Positions 22,610-30,220 of a stretch of DNA of 42,560 nucleotides are shown here, piece after piece; position 1 is the first letter of the stretch, and every line of letters begins with the position of its first letter. This stretch comes from a virus. Under the pieces are notes generated by a model. That model did not search any database. It was not told the origin of the DNA and saw nothing but the letters and a program-made list of their open reading frames with translations. Location of the stretch: positions 1 to 42,560 of the IMG/VR virus record IMGVR_UViG_3300034146_000019. One strand, given 5' to 3'. Position numbers and translations under genes: made by a program.

Positions 22610-23923
22610 TTGGCGACCGCTCTTCCGGTCGGGCTCCCGCCCGAGGAAGCGATCGAGGCGTTCCGCCGGAAGGGTCTGCAGCCGTCCTTTAGCTGGCAGG
22701 ACGTCTACGCGGAGGAGCACGCCCGCGCCTTCACCGTCGCCAAGGTGGCCAAGCTCGACATCCTGGAAGACATCCACGGCGCCGTCGACGCGGCGATCGC
22801 GGAGGGGGAGACGTTCGCGGACTTCAAGCGACGGCTCATCCCCACCCTCCAGGAGAAGGGTTGGTGGGGGCGCGGCCGCATGGTGGACCCGCGGGATGGC
22901 GAAGAGAAGGACGTGCAGCTCGGGAGCGTGCGGCGGCTGCGGACGATCTACGACACCAACCTGCGCACCGCACACGCGGCCGGCCGCTGGGAGCAGGTTC
23001 AGCGAACGGCTGCGCAACGCCCCTTCCTGCGTTACGTCCACCTCGACAACGGCAACCCCCGCGAGCAGCACAAGGCGTGGCACGGAAGGGTGCTCCCGGC
23101 CGAGGACCCCTGGTGGCGGACCGCGTTCCCTCCGAACGGATGGGGGTGCCACTGCTCGGTGCAGCAGCTCAGCGCCCGCGACCTGGCGCGCTACGGCTAC
23201 AACGTTTCGCCCTCTCCGCCGAAGCATCCGATCACCACCGCGTACACGAACCCCCGCACTGGCGAGATCCGGCACCTCCCGCCCGGGATCTCCCCTGGGT
23301 TCGACTACAACCCGGGGATCGCTGCGCGGGAGACGGCCGCGCGCGTCCTGGGCGAGCGCCTCGCGGCGGCGCCGGCGAAGCTGGGTGCGGCAACGTGGGC
23401 GGAGGCCTCCCACCAGGTGCTCCCCGACCTGCAGGCCGGGTTCGGGCGGTGGGTTGATGACGTCGCCGCCCGGCGGGAACCCCAGGGCGACGTCCACCCG
23501 CTCGGGGCGATCTCCCCCCAGGCGATCGCGCGGCTTCACGGATCGGACCAGGCGCCGGCGGCCGCGGGCATCGTGCTCCGCGCGCCGGATCTGAGGAAGA
23601 TGGTCAGCACCGGCAACGAGCGGCTGAAGGGATTATCCCAGCGGCAGCGCGTGGAGCTCGTGCGCCAGCTGCCCTCCCTCCTGGCAAACCCCCTGGCCGC
23701 GTGGTACGACGCGGAGGCGAAGCAGCTCCTGTACATCCTGGCGCGCGGTTCCAAGGAGTTCGCCGACGAGCAGCTTTTGGTGACGGTCGCACGGGCACCC
23801 AAGGCGCGGAGGAAGGGCACGCCCGCCGTGAACGCCGTCGTGGAGGTGGATCTGCTGAGCAAGAAGAACGGCGACCTGGGGCGGTTCGTAGGACTCACCA
23901 GCCTGCCGACGGGGGCTCGTTGA
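22610..23923 (+). CDS. F: Mu gpF-like head morphogenesis protein with extra C-terminal domain
   Basis: A 437-residue minor head protein. The Mu F domain (to about 240) contains LGSVRRLRTIYDTNLRTAHAAGRW, RYVHLDNGNPREQHKAWHG and FPPNGWGCHCSVQQL. After about residue 325 there is a separate region (MVSTGNERLKGLSQRQR, LLANPLAAWYDAEAKQLLYILA, TPAVNAVVEVDLLSKKN) resembling the phage Barnase/EndoU/ColicinE5-like nuclease domains found on some F and portal proteins; this part of the call is tentative. No ATG lies near the portal stop; TTG 22610 is the best start. Confidence 0.85.
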   Translation: MATALPVGLPPEEAIEAFRRKGLQPSFSWQDVYAEEHARAFTVAKVAKLDILEDIHGAVDAAIAEGETFADFKRRLIPTLQEKGWWGRGRMVDPRDGEEKDVQLGSVRRLRTIYDTNLRTAHAAGRWEQVQRTAAQRPFLRYVHLDNGNPREQHKAWHGRVLPAEDPWWRTAFPPNGWGCHCSVQQLSARDLARYGYNVSPSPPKHPITTAYTNPRTGEIRHLPPGISPGFDYNPGIAARETAARVLGERLAAAPAKLGAATWAEASHQVLPDLQAGFGRWVDDVAARREPQGDVHPLGAISPQAIARLHGSDQAPAAAGIVLRAPDLRKMVSTGNERLKGLSQRQRVELVRQLPSLLANPLAAWYDAEAKQLLYILARGSKEFADEQLLVTVARAPKARRKGTPAVNAVVEVDLLSKKNGDLGRFVGLTSLPTGAR

Positions 23924-23997
23924 ACGCTCGTGCGCTGGTGCCCCGCTACGCGCCGATCGCGCGCACGGGGACGCCCCGATACCCCGGCTCCGAGCGT

Positions 23998-24017
23998 AAA
24001 CCGTTTATGAACGGTTT
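23998..24017. promoter_or_regulatory. Perfect dyad upstream of protease/scaffold operon
   Basis: AAACCGTT (23998-24005), loop TATG, then AACGGTTT (24010-24017), an exact inverted repeat, with one further T/A pair outside. It lies in the only long gap (274 bases) of the packaging/head block. Mu has its C-dependent late promoter P-I just upstream of the I gene, so this is a candidate activator site. The arms share AACCGT/ACGGTT with the 5751 dyad but with different spacing. No good -35/-10 is at the right distance; a TATCGT at 24143-24148 is a possible -10. Confidence 0.45.
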
Positions 24018-24063
24018 AACGGCGGAGCGTGGGTGCCCGGGGAAGGGTCGCGGGTTGACGGGC

Positions 24064-24089
24064 CATGCGCGCGCGCGCACGCGCGCGCG
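24064..24089. other. 26-bp alternating pyrimidine-purine tract
   Basis: From 24064 to 24089 every step alternates pyrimidine and purine (CATGCGCG... ...CACGCGCG), almost all CG. Such tracts can form left-handed Z-DNA under negative supercoiling. It sits between the 24000 dyad and the protease gene. The rest of 23924-24197 shows no gene. Confidence 0.6.
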
Positions 24090-24197
24090 ACTCCTCTTTC
24101 CCCCTGACACCTGTCGTAGTGCAACTCGGGCGCGGGGTGGGCTATCGTCCGTCCTGGCTGCTTCTCGCCCCACCCCGTCCCTTGCCAGCCGTCCGGA

Positions 24198-25265
24198 ATG
24201 ACCGACGCATACGCTCGCCTCAGCGCCCACACGTCGGCCGGCTCTCTCGGCACTGCTGCGCACTCGACCGTGCTGGATCTCACGGACGACGGGCTCCCGG
24301 ATTGGGTGCACCTCCTTCCAATCGGAACGTTTTCCGGCATCGACGGGCGGGGGCCGTACCACATGCCCGACGCCGAGGCGGTCGTGCGGATCACGAAGGA
24401 GCGTGCGCGCGGCCGAGATCTCCCCATCGATGTCGGCCACGCGCTTGAGCTGCCTGGGCACGCGGGCGACGCGGCGCCGGCGAGTGGGTGGATCTCGGAG
24501 GTGGAGGCCCGGGACGACGGCATCTGGGGAAAGGTGATGTGGACGGCGAGCGGCGACGCGAAGATCCGCGGGCGCGAGTTCCGGATGCTCTCACCCGTCT
24601 TCCTCCACGCGCCGGACGGGTACGTGATCGCAATCCTGCGGGCGGGGCTCACGAATCGCCCGAACCTGGACCTCGTGTCCATCAACGCTCAACACGGCGG
24701 CGCAGCAGCCGGCCAGGAGGACACAGTGGCGGTACCGAAGTCAATCCCCACCGCGCTCGGTCTAGCCGAGACCGCGGCCGAGGCGGAGATCGTCGCCAGG
24801 TGCAGCAGCGCGGTGCAGGCGCAGGCGGGACTGGCAAGGGTCGCCACGCATCTGCAGCTGCCGGCGACCGCCACCGCGGACGAGGTGATCACCGCCGTCA
24901 ACTCGGCCACCGCCGCAGCCGCGGACCCGGCGAAGTTCGTCCCGATCGAGCAGTACCAGCAGCTGAGCACGGCGCTGCATTCGGCGCAGACGCGCGAGGG
25001 CACCCGTCTGGTGGACCGGCTGATCACGGACGGAAAGCTGATCCCGGCCAAGCGCGAGTGGGCGCTCTCCTACCACACACGCGATCCGCAGGGCTTCGCC
25101 ACCTTCGCGGACGGGCTGCCGAAGATCATCCAGGAGGACGCGGGTGGCGGCGGCGGTGGCGGCGGTGGGACAGGCGGTGCGGCCAAGCTAACGGCGGCGG
25201 AGCTGGCGGTTTGCTCCGCACTGCAGCAGTCGCCCGAGGAGTTCATCAAGAACCGGGAGAGCTGA
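24198..25265 (+). CDS. I: Mu gpI-type head maturation protease with C-terminal scaffold
   Basis: A 355-residue Mu I-like protease-scaffold. The protease half (about 1-170) shows VHLLPIGTFSGIDGRGPYHM, DLPIDVGHALELPGHAGDAAPASGWI and FRMLSPVFLHAPDG. The second half (from about 177) is the scaffold, ending in a Gly run and AELAVCSALQQSPEEFIK. As in Mu, the scaffold is probably also made alone from an internal start at 24726. It drives capsid assembly and is then removed by proteolysis. Confidence 0.92.
   Translation: MTDAYARLSAHTSAGSLGTAAHSTVLDLTDDGLPDWVHLLPIGTFSGIDGRGPYHMPDAEAVVRITKERARGRDLPIDVGHALELPGHAGDAAPASGWISEVEARDDGIWGKVMWTASGDAKIRGREFRMLSPVFLHAPDGYVIAILRAGLTNRPNLDLVSINAQHGGAAAGQEDTVAVPKSIPTALGLAETAAEAEIVARCSSAVQAQAGLARVATHLQLPATATADEVITAVNSATAAAADPAKFVPIEQYQQLSTALHSAQTREGTRLVDRLITDGKLIPAKREWALSYHTRDPQGFATFADGLPKIIQEDAGGGGGGGGGTGGAAKLTAAELAVCSALQQSPEEFIKNRES
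24726..25265 (+). CDS. Z: Nested scaffold protein (Mu gpZ-like) from internal start
   Basis: Inside the protease gene and in the same frame, AGGAGG (24715-24720) lies 5 bases before a GTG at 24726. This would make a 179-residue protein equal to the scaffold half (starting MAVPKSIPTALGLAE). Mu makes its Z scaffold from a nested start in the same way. The strong ribosome site in the middle of a coding region is the main evidence. Confidence 0.7.
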   Translation: MAVPKSIPTALGLAETAAEAEIVARCSSAVQAQAGLARVATHLQLPATATADEVITAVNSATAAAADPAKFVPIEQYQQLSTALHSAQTREGTRLVDRLITDGKLIPAKREWALSYHTRDPQGFATFADGLPKIIQEDAGGGGGGGGGTGGAAKLTAAELAVCSALQQSPEEFIKNRES

Positions 25266-25663
25266 TGGCCGCCCTGACAAAGGACCGCGACACCCCGAGC
25301 CGTGGGACGGGGATCATCGGCTACCGCGTGGCGGCGAGCGTGCGCATCTTCGCCGGCTCACTCGTCGCGATCGCCGCCGGGTACGCTCAGCCTGCGACCG
25401 CAACGCCCGGGCTCCTGGTGGCGGGGCGCGCGAACCACCATGTGGACAATCGTGGGGGCGCCGCGGGCGACCTGGTGGTGGAAGTGGAGCGGGGGATGTT
25501 CCGCTTCGCGCAGGACGGCACCATCACCCAGGCTGACGTCGGGAGTGTGTGCTACGCGGTGGACGACCAGACCGTCGCCGACAACGACGCGGGCGGTACG
25601 CGCAGTGCCGCGGGCGTGATCCGCGGGATCGAGACCGCGGGCGTGTGGGTCGAGATCAGCTGA
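25265..25663 (+). CDS. Predicted capsid decoration/cement protein
   Basis: A 132-residue small-domain protein, mostly short beta strands (YRVAASVRIFAGSLVAI, AGDLVVEVERGMFRFAQDG, GSVCYAVDDQTVA, GVWVEIS). It lies between the scaffold and the major capsid gene, where Mu-like phages carry a decoration-type protein, and the fold-like pattern resembles DUF2190-type capsid cement proteins. The name is inferred from position and strand pattern. ATGA overlap with the protease stop. Confidence 0.65.
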   Translation: MAALTKDRDTPSRGTGIIGYRVAASVRIFAGSLVAIAAGYAQPATATPGLLVAGRANHHVDNRGGAAGDLVVEVERGMFRFAQDGTITQADVGSVCYAVDDQTVADNDAGGTRSAAGVIRGIETAGVWVEIS

Positions 25664-25692
25664 CCTAATCCCCCCCCCGCCACCACTTCCAC

Positions 25693-25711
25693 GGCCGCGA
25701 GCTCCGCGGCC
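25693..25711 (+). other. Hairpin in leader of major capsid gene
   Basis: GGCCGCG (25693-25699), loop AGCTC, then CGCGGCC (25705-25711), 18 bases before the capsid ATG. It may stabilise or partly process the mRNA to raise capsid output. No T-tract. Confidence 0.4.
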
Positions 25712-25729
25712 CCCAACGAAAACTGAGGC

Positions 25730-26620
25730 ATGCTCGTAAACCAGGACAGTCTGAGGGCCCTGTTCACGGGGTTCAAGGGGGACTTCAACAAGCAGTTCGC
25801 CGCCACGGAAAGCATGTGGGAGCGGATCGCGATGCTGTCCCCCAGCACGAAGTCGGAGGAGCGCTACGACTGGCTCGGCTCGATCCCTGGCTTCCGGGAG
25901 TGGGTGGGCGAGCGGGTCGTGAACAACCTGGGGAGCCACGGGTTCACGCTCCGCAACATCCCGTTCGAGCTGACGATCGGGGTGAAGCGCGAGAACATCG
26001 AGGACGACAACATTGGCGTCTACAAGCCCGCTATCGAGATGATGGGTATGCAGGCGAAGCAGCACCCCGACACGCTCGTGTTCTCACTCGTCCGCGAGGG
26101 GTTCCGCCGCAAGTGCTTCGACGGCCAGTTCTTCTTCGATACGGATCACCCGGTGCTCGCGGCCGACCGGACGGAAGTGTCCGCTTCGAACTGGCAGGGT
26201 GGAGACGGCCCGCTTTGGATTCTGCTGGACACGACGAAGCCGATCAAGCCGTTCATCTTCCAGCGCCGGAAGGACTACACCTTCGTTCCGATGGACTCAC
26301 CTACCGACGAGCAGGTCTTCACCCGCGGGGAGTTCCGCTACGGTGTGGACGCGCGCGGCGCAGCCGGGTTCGGGCTCTGGCAGCTCGCCTACGGCAGCCG
26401 GCAGCCGCTGACCAGGGAGACATACGAGGCGGCATACGCGGCGATGCAGAGCCTCAAGAAGGACGGTGGCGATCCGCTGGGTGTGCGTCCCGACCTACTC
26501 CTGGTCCCCGCGGCGTACCGGTCTTCTGCGCTGGAGATCACCAAGGCCGAGAAGCTGGATGGCTCCACTAACATCAACCGCGACTCGGCCGAGGCACTGG
26601 TGTGCCCGTGGCTGGACTGA
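25730..26620 (+). CDS. T: Major capsid protein (Mu gpT-type)
   Basis: A 296-residue major head subunit with HK97-like fold expected for the family. Landmarks are LFTGFKGDFNKQF near the start, DWLGSIPGFREWVGERVVNNL, PFELTIGVKRENIEDDNIGVY, FFDTDHPVL, and the C-terminal PDLLLVPAAYRSSALEI. The length matches Mu T (305). It is followed 11 bases later by a gp35-like gene. The start at 25730 is the only plausible one. Confidence 0.94.
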   Translation: MLVNQDSLRALFTGFKGDFNKQFAATESMWERIAMLSPSTKSEERYDWLGSIPGFREWVGERVVNNLGSHGFTLRNIPFELTIGVKRENIEDDNIGVYKPAIEMMGMQAKQHPDTLVFSLVREGFRRKCFDGQFFFDTDHPVLAADRTEVSASNWQGGDGPLWILLDTTKPIKPFIFQRRKDYTFVPMDSPTDEQVFTRGEFRYGVDARGAAGFGLWQLAYGSRQPLTRETYEAAYAAMQSLKKDGGDPLGVRPDLLLVPAAYRSSALEITKAEKLDGSTNINRDSAEALVCPWLD

Positions 26621-26631
26621 AGGGGGCGCGC

Positions 26632-26841
26632 ATGGCAGAGACGAAGCACAGGGTACGCACCCGCTCCCGATCCGACGCGGGCTTCCGGCGCGCCGGCCTG
26701 CGCCACACGCCGGAGCCCCAGGAGTTCGAGGTCACGGCCGAGCAGCTGGAGTCGCTGCTGGGCGAGAAGCAGGAGCTGGTAGTGGAAGTGCTGGACGGCG
26801 AGTCGGACGCCGCCGGGGCGAAGAAGGGCGCAGGGAAGTAA
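26632..26841 (+). CDS. Mu gp35 / HI1506-like small protein
   Basis: A 69-residue protein. The pattern GFRRAGLRHTPEPQEFEVTAEQLESLLGEKQELVVEVL matches the small Mu gp35/HI1506-type proteins that follow the capsid gene in Mu-like phages. The rest is basic N-terminally and Lys/Gly-rich at the end. Function unknown. It is the last gene of the head block; the tRNA-like gene begins 27 bases later. Confidence 0.7.
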   Translation: MAETKHRVRTRSRSDAGFRRAGLRHTPEPQEFEVTAEQLESLLGEKQELVVEVLDGESDAAGAKKGAGK

Positions 26842-26867
26842 CGCGGGTTGGAAGGGAGGAAGGGGGC

Positions 26868-26968
26868 GCTGCGGTAGCGTAATTGGCAACGCACGGCAGG
26901 CGGCGGCTGGGCTGCGACCCACCGCCGTTCGCCAGCCGAGAGTCCGGGTTCGAATCCCGGCCGCAGCT
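26868..26968 (+). tRNA. tRNA-like gene with greatly extended anticodon arm
   Basis: A tRNA cloverleaf is clear. Acceptor GCTGCGG (26868-26874) pairs with CCGCAGC (26961-26967); T8 and A9; D stem GCGT/ACGC with an AATTGGCA loop; A26; a 5-base variable loop AGAGT; T stem CCGGG/CCCGG with the canonical TTCGAAT loop. But the anticodon arm (26894-26938) is 45 bases, not 17. CGGC/GCCG, an A-A mismatch, GGCG/CGCC, GCGG/CCGC and TGGG/CCCA stack into a rod of about 16 pairs with loop CTGCGA. No normal 7-base anticodon loop can be drawn. CCA is not encoded and T's follow. It may be a non-coding tRNA mimic, an intron-bearing tRNA or a decayed tRNA. Confidence 0.7.
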
Positions 26969-27024
26969 TTTTTCATCGGGCGTTCCATCAAACGCCGCAC
27001 ACACCCCCTCTCAGGCGAGACGGC

Positions 27025-27447
27025 ATGTACGCGAGCGCGGCGGACCTCCTGGAGCGGTTCCCAGAGAACGACCTGATCCAGCTGACCGATCCCAACGGCG
27101 CGGTCCTGAACGTCGGGAAGCTGGAAGCCGCGCTCGCGGACGCCTCGGCCGAGATCGACGGGTACCTGCAGGCCAGGTACCCGCTCCCGCTTCCGCGGGT
27201 GCCGGCGCACCTGAAGACGCTGGCATGTACGATCGCCGTGTACCGGCTGCAGATCGATCGCCGGACCGAGACGATCGCGGACATTCGGAAGCAGTACGAG
27301 GATGCAGTCCGCCTGCTGGAGCGGGTGAACGCCGGGACGCACCAGCTGGGGATCACCGTCGATCAGCAGCCCGTGCAGCAGAGCAGTGGGATCGAGGTCC
27401 TGGAGGGGACCCGCGTCTTCTCGCGCGGCAGCATGGGCGGGTACTGA
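27025..27447 (+). CDS. Mu gp36-like protein (DUF1320)
   Basis: A 140-residue DUF1320 head-tail connector-type protein. MYASAADLLERFPENDLIQLTD, ALADASAEIDGYLQARYPLPL and LACTIAVYRLQ are typical of the family. It follows the capsid block and overlaps gpG at TGATG. Its likely place is the neck between portal and tail (family knowledge). Confidence 0.9.
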   Translation: MYASAADLLERFPENDLIQLTDPNGAVLNVGKLEAALADASAEIDGYLQARYPLPLPRVPAHLKTLACTIAVYRLQIDRRTETIADIRKQYEDAVRLLERVNAGTHQLGITVDQQPVQQSSGIEVLEGTRVFSRGSMGGY

Positions 27448-27926
27448 TGGCGGGCGTGAAGCTCTCCGCGACGGCTGACGATCGGCAAGCTCGGCTGCTG
27501 CTGCATCGCCTGGTGCTGAAGGCCGTGAACCCGCAGCCAGCGTTGGACGAGATCGGCGCGATGCTTGTGAGCTCGGCCCAGCAGCGGATCCAGGAGGAGG
27601 AGGACCCGGAGGGAAACCCCTGGCCCGAGCTCGCGGAGAGCACGCAGAACAGACGCATCAGCAAGCGCAGGCTCCGAGGCGACGAGCACATGCTGCGCGT
27701 GAAGGGGCACCTCTTCAACTCGATCACCCACCGCGCCTCGCGGCGCGACGTGCAGTGGGGCTCCAACCGGAAGTATGCGGCGCTCCAGCAGATGGGCGGC
27801 ACGCGCGACATGGAAAACGCCGGCGCACGCGCGAACCCGGGCCGTGCGTTCCTCGGGATCTCCGCGGCCGACGAGCGGGAGATGCGCCAGATACTCCACG
27901 ATTACCTGAATCGGGCCGCAGCGTGA
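27447..27926 (+). CDS. G: Phage virion morphogenesis protein (Mu gpG-like)
   Basis: A 159-residue member of the virion morphogenesis (tail completion) family. The basic QNRRISKRRLRGDEHMLRVKGHLFNSI stretch, QWGSNRKYAALQQMGG and ANPGRAFLGISAADEREM are hallmarks. In Mu-like and P2-like phages it helps finish the tail or the head-tail joint. It overlaps both neighbours, so it is co-translated. Confidence 0.9.
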   Translation: MAGVKLSATADDRQARLLLHRLVLKAVNPQPALDEIGAMLVSSAQQRIQEEEDPEGNPWPELAESTQNRRISKRRLRGDEHMLRVKGHLFNSITHRASRRDVQWGSNRKYAALQQMGGTRDMENAGARANPGRAFLGISAADEREMRQILHDYLNRAAA

Positions 27927-28465
27927 GCGAGACACTCGACGAGGTTTTGGGCGCGGCCGAAGGCATCCTAGGGGAGAACACCAGCACCGCGCTGGTGAAA
28001 GGCGTATGCGACCGGCTCAGGGCTCTGGTAGCGCCGGGGCTGCACGTCGAGGAGTTCCCTGACGAGGTGGAAGAGTACCAGCTGAGGCACCAGGTGGGTG
28101 CATACCTGGTCCGTTACGCTGGCGCAACCTACACCAAGCCGGAGAGCACGGATGTGATCGTTCAGCGCCGGCGCATCCTGGTCGACGTGATCGTCGTCAC
28201 GCGGAAGCTGAACGGGCCGAGCGGCACGATGGCCTGGCTGGAGGTGGCGCGCCTGGCGCTGGCCGGGTACGAGCTGCCCGGCTTCGAGAGGCTGGTGCCG
28301 CAGGCGGAGAGGTTCGAAGGGCGGAACGCAAACCAGTGGGCATACGCCATCACCTTCGGTGCACCCACCATGGCTGTGGAGCTGGGCGAAGAAGAAGTAG
28401 GGCCGGCGATCGAGAGGATCATCCTGGCCCACGAACGCGAGAATCTGGAGGTATCGAGTGGCTGA
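27923..28465 (+). CDS. Mu gp37-like protein (DUF1834)
   Basis: A 180-residue protein at the Mu gp37 position. VKGVCDRLRALVAPGLHVEEFPDEVEEY, ILVDVIVVTRKL and WAYAITFGAPTMAVE are consistent with the Gp37/DUF1834 family, thought to cap or complete the tail. GTG start overlapping gpG; the stop lies 8 bases inside the next gene. Confidence 0.82.
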   Translation: MSETLDEVLGAAEGILGENTSTALVKGVCDRLRALVAPGLHVEEFPDEVEEYQLRHQVGAYLVRYAGATYTKPESTDVIVQRRRILVDVIVVTRKLNGPSGTMAWLEVARLALAGYELPGFERLVPQAERFEGRNANQWAYAITFGAPTMAVELGEEEVGPAIERIILAHERENLEVSSG

Positions 28466-28748
28466 CCCGAATCGGCAGAACGACGTGCTCTACACCTACC
28501 ATGGACCCCTGAGCGGCGTGACGCTGATCGAGGGCGAAGGCGCCGGGCGCACCGAGCGCGAAGTGATGCTCAGCCCGGACTCAGATCCCGTGCCGCTCCC
28601 GCCGGGCCACCCGCACGTGCAGACCCTCGTGGCTCTGCAGCTGCTGCGTGAGGCAGCGCCAACGCCCGCGCCGCCGGCGGAGCTGAAGCCGCCCACCTCC
28701 CGCCGCTCCTCTACCGCGTCCACCACCAGCAGCCCGGAGGCGAGCTGA
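28458..28748 (+). CDS. Small tail-region protein (Mu gp38/DUF2635 position)
   Basis: A 96-residue protein. TYHGPLSGVTLIEGEG, REVMLSPDSDPVPLPPGHPHVQTLVALQLL resembles the small DUF2635-type proteins that sit just before the sheath gene; the last 30 residues are low-complexity Pro/Ser/Thr. Function unknown. GTG start; overlaps the sheath gene by one base (TGATG). Confidence 0.65.
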   Translation: MADPNRQNDVLYTYHGPLSGVTLIEGEGAGRTEREVMLSPDSDPVPLPPGHPHVQTLVALQLLREAAPTPAPPAELKPPTSRRSSTASTTSSPEAS

Positions 28749-30196
28749 TGCCAACGTTCCTGCACGGCGTAGAGACCGTCGAGTCCGCGGTTGGGCCGCG
28801 CCCGGTCCGGTCCGTCCGCACCGCGGTGGTGGGCCTGGTGGGCACCGCCCCGATCTGGCAGGCAGACGCCGCCGACCGCCGGGTCAACGAGCCCGTGCTG
28901 ATCACGGGCGACGTCGACGCCGAGAAGTACTTCGGCTCCGCGGACGTGGCCGGCTACACCATCCCAGCGGCGCTGAAGGCGATCTTCGACCAGGGCGCCG
29001 GCGCGGTGATCGTCGTCAACGTCTTTGACCCGGCGGTACACCACGTCGCCGTGCCGCTCAACGAACACGCTTCATCGGACGATGTCTACCGGCTGGTGCA
29101 CCGAGGCGTCTCGAACGTGGTGGTGACTGACGACGGCGGCGCTAACTACGTAGGCGGTGGAGTGGACTACACGGTGGACGCCGCCGCAGGGACCGTCACG
29201 CGTGCGCCTGGAGGGGCCATCCCCGCAGGAACCGCTCTCCTTATCAGCTACTCGCGGCCACACCCTGCTGGTGTGACCCCCGTGCAGGTGATCGGGGGCG
29301 TCAACGGCGCGGGCAAGCGCACGGGGATGCAGGCGCTTCGGGACGCGGCCGCGGTGATCGGCTTCGGACCGAAGCTCCTGCTCGCGCCGGCGTTCGATTC
29401 GCAGGCCACCGTGGTGGCGGAGCTGCTCACCATCGCCGAGCAGCTCCGCGCGATCGCGCTGTGGGATGCCCCGGTGGGCACGACCGTGGCGAACGCGATC
29501 GCCGGGCGCGGTCCCTCGGGCGCCATCAACTTCGCGAGCAGCTCGGGGCGCGGGGTCGCCTGTTACCCGCACGTGCGGGTGCTCGATGCGGCGTCCGGAG
29601 ACGTGGTGCTCGCCCCCTACGCCCCACGCGTCGCCGGCGCGATCGCCGCGCGTGACGAGAGAGACGGCTACCAGGTGAGCCCCTCCAACATGGAGATCCG
29701 CGGGATCGTCGGGATGGAGCGCCCGCTGACGGCGGACTTCCGCGACGCCAGTTCCGACGTGAACCGCCTCAACGAGGTGGGGATCGTCACGATCTACCAC
29801 GGGTTCGGCAGCGGGCTGCGGGTCTGGGGGAATCGCACCACGGCGTGGCCGGCCGACACGCACCCGCTGAACTTCATCCCCGTGCGCCGGACCGCGGACA
29901 TGCTGTATGACGCGGTGGAGCTGATCGCGATGCAGTACCTGGGGCAGCCCTACACGGCGGCCACGGTGGACGTAGTCCGCGAGTCGGTCAACGCATTCCT
30001 CCGCAGCCTCATGGCGGAGGGCAGACTGATCGCCGGCGAGTGCACCTTCGACCCGGCTAGGAACACCGCGGACAAGATAGCCGCGGGCCACCTCACATTT
30101 GACATCAGCTTCATGCCGCCCACCGTCGCCGAGCGCTTCACGCTCTCCGCGTTCGTCGACACCAGCCTGCTCAGCGCGCTGGCGCCTGCAGCCTAA
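28748..30196 (+). CDS. L: Contractile tail sheath protein (Mu gpL-type)
   Basis: A 482-residue sheath subunit. PTFLHGVETVESAVGPRPVRSVRTAVVGLVGTAP is the typical sheath N-terminus; GAVIVVNVFDP, INFASSSGRGVACYPHVRV, SPSNMEIRGIVGMERPL and RRTADMLYDAVE mark the core. It shows that the virion is a myovirus-type particle. The length is normal for Mu and P2 relatives. The tube gene follows 24 bases after the stop. Confidence 0.94.
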   Translation: MPTFLHGVETVESAVGPRPVRSVRTAVVGLVGTAPIWQADAADRRVNEPVLITGDVDAEKYFGSADVAGYTIPAALKAIFDQGAGAVIVVNVFDPAVHHVAVPLNEHASSDDVYRLVHRGVSNVVVTDDGGANYVGGGVDYTVDAAAGTVTRAPGGAIPAGTALLISYSRPHPAGVTPVQVIGGVNGAGKRTGMQALRDAAAVIGFGPKLLLAPAFDSQATVVAELLTIAEQLRAIALWDAPVGTTVANAIAGRGPSGAINFASSSGRGVACYPHVRVLDAASGDVVLAPYAPRVAGAIAARDERDGYQVSPSNMEIRGIVGMERPLTADFRDASSDVNRLNEVGIVTIYHGFGSGLRVWGNRTTAWPADTHPLNFIPVRRTADMLYDAVELIAMQYLGQPYTAATVDVVRESVNAFLRSLMAEGRLIAGECTFDPARNTADKIAAGHLTFDISFMPPTVAERFTLSAFVDTSLLSALAPAA

Positions 30197-30220
30197 ACCC
30201 GCGCGCCAGGAGAACCCGCA

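Noticed and set aside
22061-23539. 492-residue minus-strand frame opposite portal and gpF
   Set aside because: Arg/Pro-rich shadow; both opposite genes are recognised head proteins.
26868-26968. Selenocysteine tRNA or class II tRNA reading of the tRNA-like gene
   Set aside because: The length is near that of tRNA-Sec, but no TCA anticodon can be placed, the acceptor and D stems have 7 and 4 pairs, and the extra bases lie in the anticodon arm, not in the variable arm.
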